A stretch of 64,000 nucleotides of DNA from Afipia sp. (GTDB lineage Bacteria; Pseudomonadota; Alphaproteobacteria; Rhizobiales; Xanthobacteraceae), in the NCBI GenBank assembly GCA_024707075.1, contig JANQAK010000003.1, forward strand, positions 124,001 to 188,000, given 5' to 3'. The notes under the pieces were generated by a model. That model was not told the DNA's origin and ran no database searches. It saw only the letters and a program-made list of their open reading frames with translations. The stretch's first letter is position 1; each line of letters opens with the position of its first letter. A program made the translations under genes and the position numbers. Below are positions 18,085 through 26,697 of this stretch, one piece after another.

Positions 18085-18424
18085 GCAGCGCGATCGCAAC
18101 GCCCGACAAGCCGATGTTGTAGAGCACGATCCCGAAACAGGCTGCGATCAGCCCGGCGGTAAGGGTCACGATCGATGGCCGGATCACATGCAACAGCGCG
18201 ATCACGAGCGCGGCAATTCCGAACACATAGTGCTTGAACAGATAGGTCATCAGCAGCCGTGTCTTGCACAGCATGGTCTGCAATCCCGCTTCGCATTCGA
18301 GCCGGACCTGCGCAAATTCGATGGCCATGTAACGCAGATAGATGGCGTATCCGATGGTGAGAAACCCCACGATCAGAATCCATTGAACCTGATAGGGCGT
18401 CAGTCTGAACGGCTCTTTTTTCAT
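18044..18424 (-). CDS. Small inner-membrane protein, four helices
   Basis: The 126-residue product has four predicted membrane segments, at about 12-30, 58-80, 82-98 and 100-118. Two cysteines lie in the loop LECEAGLQTMLCKTR. Family is not recognised. Its last 41 bases overlap the end of the convergent ndvC-type gene. A link to glucan export is possible by position only. Confidence 0.75.
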   Translation of the reverse strand: MKKEPFRLTPYQVQWILIVGFLTIGYAIYLRYMAIEFAQVRLECEAGLQTMLCKTRLLMTYLFKHYVFGIAALVIALLHVIRPSIVTLTAGLIAACFGIVLYNIGLSGVAIALLILGFARPAPATA

Positions 18425-18496
18425 GTGCCGAATATGGTTCGGATCGAACGGCGATACAACCCAAACCTCATAGCCAAATCTGAGCTCGCCGCGCGG

Positions 18497-19648
18497 CTAT
18501 CTGACGCCGAAAAATGAACTGAATGAGGACGTTTTGGGTTTTTCTTGAGCGGACTCGCCCCGCGATCGGCTCCGCCGTTTCGGACGTTGGATCGGATGGT
18601 CCTCGGCCTCGGTCTTTTCCTTTTCAGTCACCGTCTTTTCGCCGGTCAGGTTCAGGCGCTGGCCCTCATAAACCGATGTCTCGCAGGCGCGGTTACTCTC
18701 GGTCAGCAGACCCGCGCAGATCTTCGCGGCCTCGGCGGCATCCGCCAGCGGACCGGCAACCAGCCGAAGCTGCATTCCCAGACCATCGGTGCGTTCCTTC
18801 ACGACGATGATGGGTTGCAGCGATGCGAGATGCTGCGCGTTGGTCTTGATTGCACCGCGCCACACCGCGCGAAGGCCTTCGACGGACTTGGCGGCGCCGA
18901 GATCGACCCCGAATTCGGTGCGCCGCACGATGCCGGCCGAGGGGAGGTCGCTCGTTGCCGGATCTGGCGGTGGTATGGCGGCCGTCACCGCGGGCGGGGG
19001 CGACTGATCGGCGGCAGGCGTCTCCGCTTTCTGTTCGGCCGGTTTGGCTGGGGCGGGCGGTGTTGCTGGAGTGACAGTGGCAACCGGCGCAATCTTGGGA
19101 AGCGGCGCGGGTGTCTCGGCGGGACGAGTCTCGGTAGGCCGGAAGGGACCGATCGGATCGGCCTCCGCCGATGAAGGGGACGATGAAGGCGAAGGAGCAG
19201 GCGGCGGCGCGGCTGCTGACAGTGCCGCCGGCTGCGCGGTTGTCGCCGTCGCGGGCTCAGGCTGCCGGGCCAATGCGCCGGTCACCGAATCGAGTCCCTG
19301 TTCGAGAACGGTCACGCGCGTATACAGGCGGTCGCGGTCGGCATTGAGCGTCTCGACCGCTGCCGCAAGTTCACGCGCCTTGTTCTGGCTTTCCTTTGCG
19401 ATCCACTGCACTTGCTGGGACTGTCGTGCGAGTTCGGCAGAGGCCAATTGATCCCGGTTGATCGCAGCCGGCGAACGTGTTGCGAGGATCGCGATCACCA
19501 GGGCCGCAACCGAACCCGCGCCCCAGGACGCCAGACGCCACATCGTGCGCCCGTCGAATTCATCCTCTTCCGCAAGGAAACGATTGATCCATCCGGCTCC
19601 GTCATCGTCCGGCAGATCGTCACGGAATTGGTTGCGATCCTTGGTCAT
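18497..19648 (-). CDS. Membrane-anchored SPOR-like protein with coiled coil
   Basis: The 383-residue protein has an acidic cytoplasmic N terminus, one membrane helix (SWGAGSVAALVIAILAT, about 44-60), and a coiled coil about 65-125. A long Pro/Ala/Thr-rich linker follows to about residue 250. The C-terminal domain (LRAVWRGAIKTNAQHL, then LRLVAGPLADAAEAAKIC) resembles a SPOR domain, which binds denuded peptidoglycan at division sites. The tail is basic and Ser-rich. The layout suggests a periplasmic cell-wall protein; exact function is unknown. Confidence 0.78.
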   Translation of the reverse strand: MTKDRNQFRDDLPDDDGAGWINRFLAEEDEFDGRTMWRLASWGAGSVAALVIAILATRSPAAINRDQLASAELARQSQQVQWIAKESQNKARELAAAVETLNADRDRLYTRVTVLEQGLDSVTGALARQPEPATATTAQPAALSAAAPPPAPSPSSSPSSAEADPIGPFRPTETRPAETPAPLPKIAPVATVTPATPPAPAKPAEQKAETPAADQSPPPAVTAAIPPPDPATSDLPSAGIVRRTEFGVDLGAAKSVEGLRAVWRGAIKTNAQHLASLQPIIVVKERTDGLGMQLRLVAGPLADAAEAAKICAGLLTESNRACETSVYEGQRLNLTGEKTVTEKEKTEAEDHPIQRPKRRSRSRGESAQEKPKTSSFSSFFGVR

Positions 19649-19788
19649 GGTGCGTCGGGCCCTCCCGTGGCCCTGCGAATCATTATGTAAAGATTAACAG
19701 AAGCAAGGCCCTGTGCGTGCAGGCGCGGACGCCCAAAACACTTTTGTCGTCCGGCTCTCTCGGGTAAGACCACGCCACAGGAAAAGGT

Positions 19789-21150
19789 ATGAGCAGCAAA
19801 TCAACTCTCACCATCGTGCTCGCGGCCGGCGAAGGCACGCGGATGCGCTCCAGCCTGCCCAAGGTGCTGCATCCCGTGGCGGGCCGGCCGTTGATCGCCC
19901 ACGTGCTGGCGGCGGCGCCCGGCGGCAGGAACGATGCGATTGCGGTGGTGGTCGGTCCGGATCATCAGGCGGTGATCGACGAGATCAACCGCACACGTTC
20001 CGAGGCGAAGACTTACGTGCAGCGCGAGCGGCTCGGCACGGCGCATGCGGTACTGGCGGCGCGCGAAGCCATCGCGGCGGGCGCGGACGACATTCTGATC
20101 GCGTTCGGCGATACGCCTCTGATCGACGGGCAGACCTTCGAGCGATTGCGAAAGGCGCTGAAAGACGGTGCCGCATTGGCTGTGCTGGGATTCCGCGCGG
20201 CCGATCCGACCGGCTATGGCCGGCTGCTGGTGGATGGCGATCAGCTTGTGGCGATCCGCGAGCAGGCCGATGCCAATGAGGCCGAGCGGGCCGTGACCCT
20301 CTGCAATGCGGGCGTGATGGCTTTCGCCGGCAGGACCGCGCTGAAAATTCTCGACAAGATCGGCAATGGCAATAGCAGGGGCGAGTACTATCTGACCGAT
20401 GCGGTCGCGATCGTACGCGAGCTTGGCTTGCGCGCGGCGGTGATCGAAACCGATGAGGACGAAGTGCGCGGAATCAACACCAAGGCCCAGTTGGCCGAAG
20501 CCGAGCAGGTGATGCAGCGCAGGCTGCGTCAGGTGGCGCTCGACGCGGGCGTCACGCTGATCGCGCCGGAAACGGTTTTTCTCGCCGCCGATACGACCTT
20601 CGGCAAGGACGTGACCATCGAGCCATTCGTGGTGATCGGTCCCGGTGTGGCGATCGACGACGGCGCGGTGATCCATTCGTTCTCGAACATCGTCGGCGCG
20701 CGCATCGGCAAGAACGCATCCATCGGGCCTTACGCGCGGCTGCGGCCCGGCACCGTGCTGGGCGAAGGCGTCCGCATCGGCAACTTCGTCGAGACCAAAG
20801 CCGCCGATCTGGACGCGGGCGTGAAGGTCAATCACCTGACTTACATCGGCGACACGCATATCGGCGAGAACGCCAACATCGGCGCGGGAACCATTACCTG
20901 CAACTACGACGGCTTCGACAAGCACCGCACCGAAATCGGTGCCGGCGCGTTCGTCGGCTCGAATTCGTCGCTGGTGGCACCGGTCAGGATCGGCACGGGA
21001 GCGTATATCGGCTCGGGTTCGGTCATCAGCAAGGATGTGCCGGACGATGCGCTGGCCGTCGAACGCGCCGAACAGGCCCTCCGGCCGGGCTGGGCAAAAC
21101 GCTTTCGTGCCATGAAAATGCTCAATCGGAAGCCTAAAAGTCCGAAGTAA
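19789..21150 (+). CDS. glmU: Bifunctional UDP-N-acetylglucosamine pyrophosphorylase / glucosamine-1-phosphate N-acetyltransferase
   Basis: GlmU acetylates glucosamine-1-phosphate and couples it to UTP to give UDP-GlcNAc for peptidoglycan and lipid A. The 453-residue protein has the uridylyltransferase signature [20 protein letters not shown] near the N terminus. The C-terminal half is a left-handed beta-helix of hexapeptide repeats with NFVETK and [20 protein letters not shown] precedes the ATG. It lies just upstream of glmS, which makes the glucosamine-6-phosphate precursor, so the two form one pathway unit. Confidence 0.97.
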   Translation: MSSKSTLTIVLAAGEGTRMRSSLPKVLHPVAGRPLIAHVLAAAPGGRNDAIAVVVGPDHQAVIDEINRTRSEAKTYVQRERLGTAHAVLAAREAIAAGADDILIAFGDTPLIDGQTFERLRKALKDGAALAVLGFRAADPTGYGRLLVDGDQLVAIREQADANEAERAVTLCNAGVMAFAGRTALKILDKIGNGNSRGEYYLTDAVAIVRELGLRAAVIETDEDEVRGINTKAQLAEAEQVMQRRLRQVALDAGVTLIAPETVFLAADTTFGKDVTIEPFVVIGPGVAIDDGAVIHSFSNIVGARIGKNASIGPYARLRPGTVLGEGVRIGNFVETKAADLDAGVKVNHLTYIGDTHIGENANIGAGTITCNYDGFDKHRTEIGAGAFVGSNSSLVAPVRIGTGAYIGSGSVISKDVPDDALAVERAEQALRPGWAKRFRAMKMLNRKPKSPK

Positions 21151-21282
21151 GGCACTCCCGCTTACCACGCTGATTTCGTTAACGGTTTACCCTGTCTCAA
21201 TCCGCAACAATTGTTGAGGCGGGATTGTGTTATTCCTCGCTACACAAGGCCGCATTCGGGCGGGCTGGAGACATCGAACCGC

Positions 21283-23109
21283 ATGTGCGGAATTGTAGGA
21301 ATTCTCGGGCGCGGGCCGGTTGCGGAGCAACTGGTCGACTCCCTCAAGCGTCTCGAATATCGCGGCTACGACTCCGCGGGCGTCGCCACGCTTGAAGGTA
21401 TGCAGCTCGATCGCCGCCGCGCCAAGGGCAAGCTGAAAAATCTCGAAGCCGTGCTGAAGACCTCGCCGCTGGCGGGACACACCGGGATCGGCCACACGCG
21501 CTGGGCGACCCATGGCAAGCCGACCGAGAACAATGCACATCCCCATGCGACCGACAGGGTCGCTGTCGTTCACAACGGCATCATCGAGAATTTCCGCGAG
21601 CTGCGCGCGAAACTGGAATCCGAAGGCGCGAAGTTTTCCAGCGAGACCGATACCGAGGTCGTCGCGCATCTCGTCAGTTCGTATCTCGCCAAGGGCATGA
21701 CGCCCGCCGACGCGGTGAAGGCGACGCTGCCGCTGCTGCATGGCGCCTTCGCGCTGGCCTTCATCTTCAAGGGCGAAGAGAACCTGATGATCGGCGCGCG
21801 CAAGGGCTCGCCGCTCGCGGTTGGCTATGGCGAGGGCGAGATGTATCTCGGCTCCGACGCCATTGCGCTGGGGCCGTTCACCGACACCATCAGCTATCTC
21901 GACGACGGCGACTGGGTTGTGCTGTCGCGCAACGACGCCACCGTCTACGACGACAAGAACGCCGTGGTCGAACGCGAGATCATCCGGCACAACACCGCAA
22001 GCGCGCTGGTCGACAAGGCCAACTACCGCCACTTCATGGCGAAGGAAATTCACGAGCAGCCCGAAGTCGTCGGTCACACGCTGGCGCATTACATCGACAT
22101 GGCCACCGAGCGCGTGGCGCTGCCGGTGAAACTGCCGTTCGACTTCTCCACCATTCAGCGCGTGTCGATCACGGCGTGCGGCACCGCGAGCTATGCGGGC
22201 TTCGTCTCGAAATATTGGTTCGAACGCCTCGCGCGGCTGCCGGTCGAACTCGATGTCGCCTCGGAGTTTCGTTATCGCGAAGCGCCGCTGCGCAAGGGCG
22301 ATCTTGCGATCTTCATCTCGCAGTCCGGCGAAACCGCCGACACGCTGGCGGCGTTGCGCTACGCCAAGTCGCAAGGATTGCACACGGTCTCCATCGTCAA
22401 CGTGCCGACCTCCACCATCGCGCGTGAAAGCGAGACGGTGCTGCCGACATTGGCTGGACCGGAGATCGGCGTCGCCTCGACCAAGGCGTTCACTTGTCAG
22501 TTGGCGGCGCTCGCGGCGTTGGCGATCGCGGCGGGCAGGGCGCGTGGCGAACTCTCGGAAAGCGATGAAACGAAACTGGTGCATGGCCTGATCGAAGTGC
22601 CGCGCCTGATGACGGAAGCGCTCGCGCTCGAACCGCAGATTGAGAAGCTCGCGCGCGACATCGCCAAGAGCCAGGACGTGCTCTATCTCGGTCGCGGCAC
22701 CAACTATCCGCTCGCGCTGGAAGGCGCGCTGAAGCTCAAGGAAATTTCCTACATCCACGCCGAAGGCTATGCGGCGGGCGAACTCAAGCACGGCCCCATC
22801 GCGCTGATCGATGAGAAGATGCCGGTGGTGGTGATCGCGCCTTATGATCGCGTGTTCGAGAAGACGGTTTCGAACATGCAGGAGGTCGCGGCGCGCGGCG
22901 GCCGGATTATCCTGATGACCGACGCACGGGGCGCGAAGGAAGCCACCGTCGACTCGCTGGTGACGATTATCCTGCCCGACATGCCGGCCACCGTAACGCC
23001 GCTGGTCTACGCGATCCCGGTGCAGTTGCTGGCCTATCACACAGCCGTCGTGATGGGCACCGACGTCGACCAGCCGCGGAACCTCGCGAAGTCGGTAACG
23101 GTCGAGTAG
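21283..23109 (+). CDS. glmS: Glutamine-fructose-6-phosphate aminotransferase (isomerizing)
   Basis: GlmS makes glucosamine-6-phosphate from fructose-6-phosphate and glutamine. The 608-residue protein starts MCGIVGILG, exposing the catalytic cysteine after Met removal, so ATG 21283 is chosen over a frame 24 codons longer. The glutaminase domain (about 1-235) is followed by two SIS domains with SQSGETADT and VASTKAFTCQL, and the protein ends in KSVTVE. It follows glmU by 130 bp. I see no glmS ribozyme-like leader. Confidence 0.97.
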   Translation: MCGIVGILGRGPVAEQLVDSLKRLEYRGYDSAGVATLEGMQLDRRRAKGKLKNLEAVLKTSPLAGHTGIGHTRWATHGKPTENNAHPHATDRVAVVHNGIIENFRELRAKLESEGAKFSSETDTEVVAHLVSSYLAKGMTPADAVKATLPLLHGAFALAFIFKGEENLMIGARKGSPLAVGYGEGEMYLGSDAIALGPFTDTISYLDDGDWVVLSRNDATVYDDKNAVVEREIIRHNTASALVDKANYRHFMAKEIHEQPEVVGHTLAHYIDMATERVALPVKLPFDFSTIQRVSITACGTASYAGFVSKYWFERLARLPVELDVASEFRYREAPLRKGDLAIFISQSGETADTLAALRYAKSQGLHTVSIVNVPTSTIARESETVLPTLAGPEIGVASTKAFTCQLAALAALAIAAGRARGELSESDETKLVHGLIEVPRLMTEALALEPQIEKLARDIAKSQDVLYLGRGTNYPLALEGALKLKEISYIHAEGYAAGELKHGPIALIDEKMPVVVIAPYDRVFEKTVSNMQEVAARGGRIILMTDARGAKEATVDSLVTIILPDMPATVTPLVYAIPVQLLAYHTAVVMGTDVDQPRNLAKSVTVE

Positions 23110-23235
23110 GTTTTCCGCGAACAGACAAACGGTCGCAGCCGGCGCGGTTTACGCCGGAAAAAGTCTGATACAGTGGTGTCGCAATGATTTGCGATGGTGT
23201 TCCAATATCTTGACTGAGGATGGTTCGGTTCGACG

Positions 23236-24000
23236 ATGAACGAGACTCTGCCGCCCATGATTTCTGACGAGCCGCCGCCTGAAACGCCGCGCGGCGTGAT
23301 GGCGCGGCTGCGCGCCTACTTCCTGACCGGGCTGATCGTCGCCGGACCCATCGCGATTACGTTCTACCTGACGTGGTGGTTCGTGACGTGGGTGGACGGC
23401 ATCGTTCGGCCGTTCGTTCCGCTGGTGTACCGGCCCGAAACCTATCTGCCCTTCGGTCTGCCGGGATCGGGACTGGTCGTCGCCGTCGTCGGCCTGACGC
23501 TGCTCGGATTTCTCACCGCCAACCTGATCGGGCGTACTCTCGTCGATCTGGGAGAGGCGCTGCTCGGCCGCATGCCGGTGGTGCGCGCGATCTATCGCGG
23601 TCTCAAGCAGGTGTTCGAGACGCTGTTCTCGGGCAAGGGCTCGAGCTTCCGCCGCGTCGGCCTGGTGGAGTTTCCGTCGCCGGGGATGTGGTCGATCGTG
23701 CTGATCTCGCAGCCGCCGAGCGTCGAGGTGGCGTCGAGTCTGCCGGGCGAGGACGAATTCATCTCGGTGTTCCTGCCGTGCGCGCCGAACCCCACCACGG
23801 GTTTCTTCTTCTATGTGCCGAAGAGCAAGATCATCGATGTCGATATGAGCGCCGAGGATGCCGCGACGCTGATCATGTCGGCGGGCGTGGTGCAGCCCGG
23901 CGGCGATGCGCAGAAGAAGGTCAATGCCCTGGCCGAGATGGCCAACGCCGCGCGCGTCGCGACGGCGCCGCAGTCGCCCACTGCCGCGAAGGTGGAGTAA
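23236..24000 (+). CDS. DUF502 family membrane protein
   Basis: The 254-residue protein has two membrane segments (about 27-51 and 72-97) separated by a short loop with LVYRPETYLPFGLPGSG. The soluble part carries the family motifs RMPVVRAIYRGLKQVFETLF and GFFFYVPKSKIIDVDMSAED. DUF502 proteins are widespread in proteobacteria and of unknown function. In alphaproteobacteria the gene often lies near recG, as it does here, converging with recG across a palindromic repeat. Confidence 0.85.
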   Translation: MNETLPPMISDEPPPETPRGVMARLRAYFLTGLIVAGPIAITFYLTWWFVTWVDGIVRPFVPLVYRPETYLPFGLPGSGLVVAVVGLTLLGFLTANLIGRTLVDLGEALLGRMPVVRAIYRGLKQVFETLFSGKGSSFRRVGLVEFPSPGMWSIVLISQPPSVEVASSLPGEDEFISVFLPCAPNPTTGFFFYVPKSKIIDVDMSAEDAATLIMSAGVVQPGGDAQKKVNALAEMANAARVATAPQSPTAAKVE

Positions 24001-24020
24001 TTTTTTTGCAAAAGGGATGC

Positions 24021-24132
24021 TCCCCGTCACCTTGAGGTGCGCGGCTCTTGCCGCGCCTCGAAGGGCGACGGGGTGTTAGGGCCGCGCATCCTTCGAGGCT
24101 CGCCGAAGGCGGCTCGCACCTCAGGATGACGC
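24021..24132. repeat. Palindromic repeat between DUF502 gene and recG
   Basis: The gap holds an inverted repeat of the CCTTGAGGTGCG...CGCACCTCAGGATGACG type, with inner palindromes such as GGCTCGCCGAAGGCGGCTCG. The element at 38671-38796 has related arms (CATCCTTCGAG, CTCAGGATGA). It could act as a bidirectional terminator for the two convergent genes. Confidence 0.75.
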
Positions 24133-24165
24133 GGCCTTTGCACGCTTTTCGTCGCAACCGGCCAG

Positions 24166-26274
24166 TTACCCCGCCCCAATCAGCGGCAACGCCTCGTCGC
24201 GCTCGTACAGATACAGCAGACATCGCAGCGCTTCGCCGCGCTCGCCCTTGAGCTTCGGGTCGGTTTGCATGATGCGCAGCGTCTCATCGCGGGCCTGCGC
24301 GATCAGTTGCGCATGGACCTCGGGCCGCGCGATGCGGTAGCCGGGCAGGCCGCTCTGGCGGGTGCCGAGCACTTCGCCTTCGCCGCGCAAACGTAAATCC
24401 TCCTCGGCGATGCGAAAGCCGTCGGTGGTTTCGCGGATGACTTTCAGCCGTGCGGCGGACATCTCTGTGAGCGGTTCGTGATAGAGCAGCAGGCAGGTCG
24501 AGGCCTCCGAGCCGCGCCCGATGCGGCCGCGCAACTGGTGGAGTTGCGCGAGGCCAAAGCGTTCGGCATTCTCGATCACCATGATGGTCGCCTGCGGAAT
24601 ATCGACGCCGACTTCCACGACGGTTGTGGCGACCAGCACCTGAATCTCGCCGGCGGCGAACTGCGCCATGACGCGATCCTTCTCCGTGCCCTTCATCTGG
24701 CCGTGAACCAGGCCGACGCGGTCGCCGAAACGCTTCTGCAAAATCTCGAAACGCTTGGTCGCGTTGGTCAGGTGCTCGATGCCCTCGGCCTCGGACTCCT
24801 CGACCAGTGGACAGATCCAGTAGACCAGCTTGCCGCCGTCGATGGCGCGGCCCACCGCATCGATGATCTCGCTCGTTCGGCTGTCAGCCACCGCGCGGGT
24901 GTCGATCGGCTGACGTCCTGCGGGCTTCTCGCGCAGCTCGGAAATATCCATGTCGCCGAAGTATGTCAGCACCAGCGTGCGCGGGATCGGCGTCGCGCTC
25001 AGCACCAGCACATCGACGGCGTCCCCCTTCTCGGTGAGCGCTAGCCGCTCGCGCACCCCGAAGCGGTGCTGTTCGTCCACAATCGCAAGGGCGAGGCCCT
25101 TGAAGATCACGTCGTCCTGGATCAGCGCGTGGGTGCCGACCAGCAGATCGATCTCGCCATCCGCCAGCCGTTCAATGATGTCGCGGCGCTCCTTGCCTTT
25201 CTCGCGTCCGGTGAGAATGGCGACGCGCAGTCCGGCGCGCTCCGCCAGTGGCGCGATGGTCTTGATGTGCTGGCGGGCAAGAATTTCGGTCGGCGCCATC
25301 AGCGCGGCCTGCTTGCCGGTTTCCGCGACGGCGGCAGCGGCGAGCAACGCAACCACGGTCTTGCCGGAGCCGACGTCGCCTTGCAGCAGCCGCAGCATGC
25401 GGATCGGCTGGTTGAGATCGTCGGCGATGGCTTTTGCGGCCTCCTGCTGCGAATTGGTGAGCGCGTAGGGCAGTGCGTCGATGATCCTGTGGCGCAGGTG
25501 CCCGTCGCCGGCGTTGCGCACGCCCGCGGGACGGCGTAACTGCGCGCGCACCAGCGCCAGCGCGAGCTGCCCCGCCAGCAGTTCATCGAATGCGAGCCGC
25601 GACCAGAACGGATTTTGCGGCAGGATATCGGTGAGTTCCGCCGGCTCGTGGACGCGATGCAGCGCCTCGCTGAGCGACGGGAACGAACAGCGCCGCAGCA
25701 CCTCGGGGCTGATCCATTCCGGCAATGCTGGCAGCTTTTGCAGCGCCTGGGTCATGGCGCGGCGGATTGAGCCGACGGCGAGGCCCTCGGTGAGCGGATA
25801 GACCGCGTCGATCTGCGGCAGCTTGGCGAGGCCTTCCTCATCCACCACGCGGTCGGGATGCACGATCTGCAAGGTGCCGTCGAACATCTGCGCGGTGCCG
25901 GAGACGTAGCGCTTCTCGCCTTTCGGCAGCAACTTCTCGATGTAGTCGGGCTTGGCGCGGAAATAGGTGAGGACCACGTCGCCGGTCTCGTCGCTGGCGT
26001 AAACCAGATGCGGCGCTTTGGAACGGCCGGGCGGCGCGTGGCGGTGACGGTCGATGGTCACTTCCAGCGTGACGACAGTGCCCGGAACCGCGTCGCGGAT
26101 TTTCGGCCGCGCGCGGCGGTCGATCACGTTGGTCGGCAGATGCAGCAGCAGGTCCACCAGCCGCGGCGTCTCGGCACGGTCGAGCAGATAGCGAAACAGC
26201 TTGTCCTGTTTCGGCCCGACGCCCGTGAGGCTCGTCACGGGCGCGAACAGCGGATTGAGCAGTGCGGGGCGCAT
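24166..26274 (-). CDS. recG: ATP-dependent DNA helicase RecG
   Basis: RecG remodels stalled replication forks and Holliday junctions. From MRPALLNPLFAPVTSL the protein is 702 residues, the normal length. It has the N-terminal wedge domain (about 60-160), Walker A in LLQGDVGSGKT, the DEQH box in IVDEQHRFGV, SATPIPRTL, and the C-terminal motif QLRGRIGRGSEASTCLL. The frame is open for 23 more codons upstream, including an ATG at 26304, and the start is not certain. It diverges from sdhE across about 130 bp. Confidence 0.95.
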   Translation of the reverse strand: MRPALLNPLFAPVTSLTGVGPKQDKLFRYLLDRAETPRLVDLLLHLPTNVIDRRARPKIRDAVPGTVVTLEVTIDRHRHAPPGRSKAPHLVYASDETGDVVLTYFRAKPDYIEKLLPKGEKRYVSGTAQMFDGTLQIVHPDRVVDEEGLAKLPQIDAVYPLTEGLAVGSIRRAMTQALQKLPALPEWISPEVLRRCSFPSLSEALHRVHEPAELTDILPQNPFWSRLAFDELLAGQLALALVRAQLRRPAGVRNAGDGHLRHRIIDALPYALTNSQQEAAKAIADDLNQPIRMLRLLQGDVGSGKTVVALLAAAAVAETGKQAALMAPTEILARQHIKTIAPLAERAGLRVAILTGREKGKERRDIIERLADGEIDLLVGTHALIQDDVIFKGLALAIVDEQHRFGVRERLALTEKGDAVDVLVLSATPIPRTLVLTYFGDMDISELREKPAGRQPIDTRAVADSRTSEIIDAVGRAIDGGKLVYWICPLVEESEAEGIEHLTNATKRFEILQKRFGDRVGLVHGQMKGTEKDRVMAQFAAGEIQVLVATTVVEVGVDIPQATIMVIENAERFGLAQLHQLRGRIGRGSEASTCLLLYHEPLTEMSAARLKVIRETTDGFRIAEEDLRLRGEGEVLGTRQSGLPGYRIARPEVHAQLIAQARDETLRIMQTDPKLKGERGEALRCLLYLYERDEALPLIGAG

Positions 26275-26406
26275 TGGCGACTCGTTAGAGGGCTGCTTTT
26301 GCATATCCCGAATGCAAGACGAGAGAAATGCTGACACGGCCATCCCTGATGGCTATATCAACCTCGCCCGGCATGTCCGGGCTTTCGGCGTTGGAGAATT
26401 CAGGAC

Positions 26407-26697
26407 ATGACGGGAACGACACGATCAAGCGAAGGCCTCGATGACCGGCGCAAGCGCCTGCTGTTTCGCTGCTGGCACCGCGGCACGCGCGAAATGGACA
26501 TGATTCTCGGCGGCTTCGCCGACGTGCATATCGCCGCGCTGTCGGACGCCGACATGACCGACCTCGAAAGCCTGATGGAATTGCCGGACCCTGATCTTTA
26601 CGCGGCGTTCAGCGGCGCCCAGCCGTTGGTGTCCCCCTATGAGGACGGCATCTTCATTCGCATCAAGCAATTTCTGGATGCGAGCCGGCCTTCATGA
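26407..26697 (+). CDS. sdhE: Succinate dehydrogenase assembly factor 2 (FAD assembly factor)
   Basis: SdhE helps attach FAD covalently to succinate dehydrogenase. The 96-residue protein has the signature RCWHRGTREMD, which contains the RGxxE motif required for flavinylation, and the later LMELPDPDLYAAF. Length is typical. The stop overlaps the mfd start as ATGA, indicating translational coupling. This sdhE-mfd order, divergent from recG, is common in Rhizobiales. Confidence 0.93.
   Translation: MTGTTRSSEGLDDRRKRLLFRCWHRGTREMDMILGGFADVHIAALSDADMTDLESLMELPDPDLYAAFSGAQPLVSPYEDGIFIRIKQFLDASRPS

Noticed and set aside
19801..21168. 455-codon frame antisense to glmU
   Set aside because: Shadow of glmU with typical low-complexity composition.
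21151..21282. Possible glmS ribozyme or riboswitch upstream of glmS
   Set aside because: The gap is only about 130 bp and shows no ribozyme-like core; this control is typical of Firmicutes.
21187..23040. 617-codon frame antisense to glmS
   Set aside because: glmS on the other strand is unambiguous, and the antisense product is a His/Arg/Asp-rich shadow.
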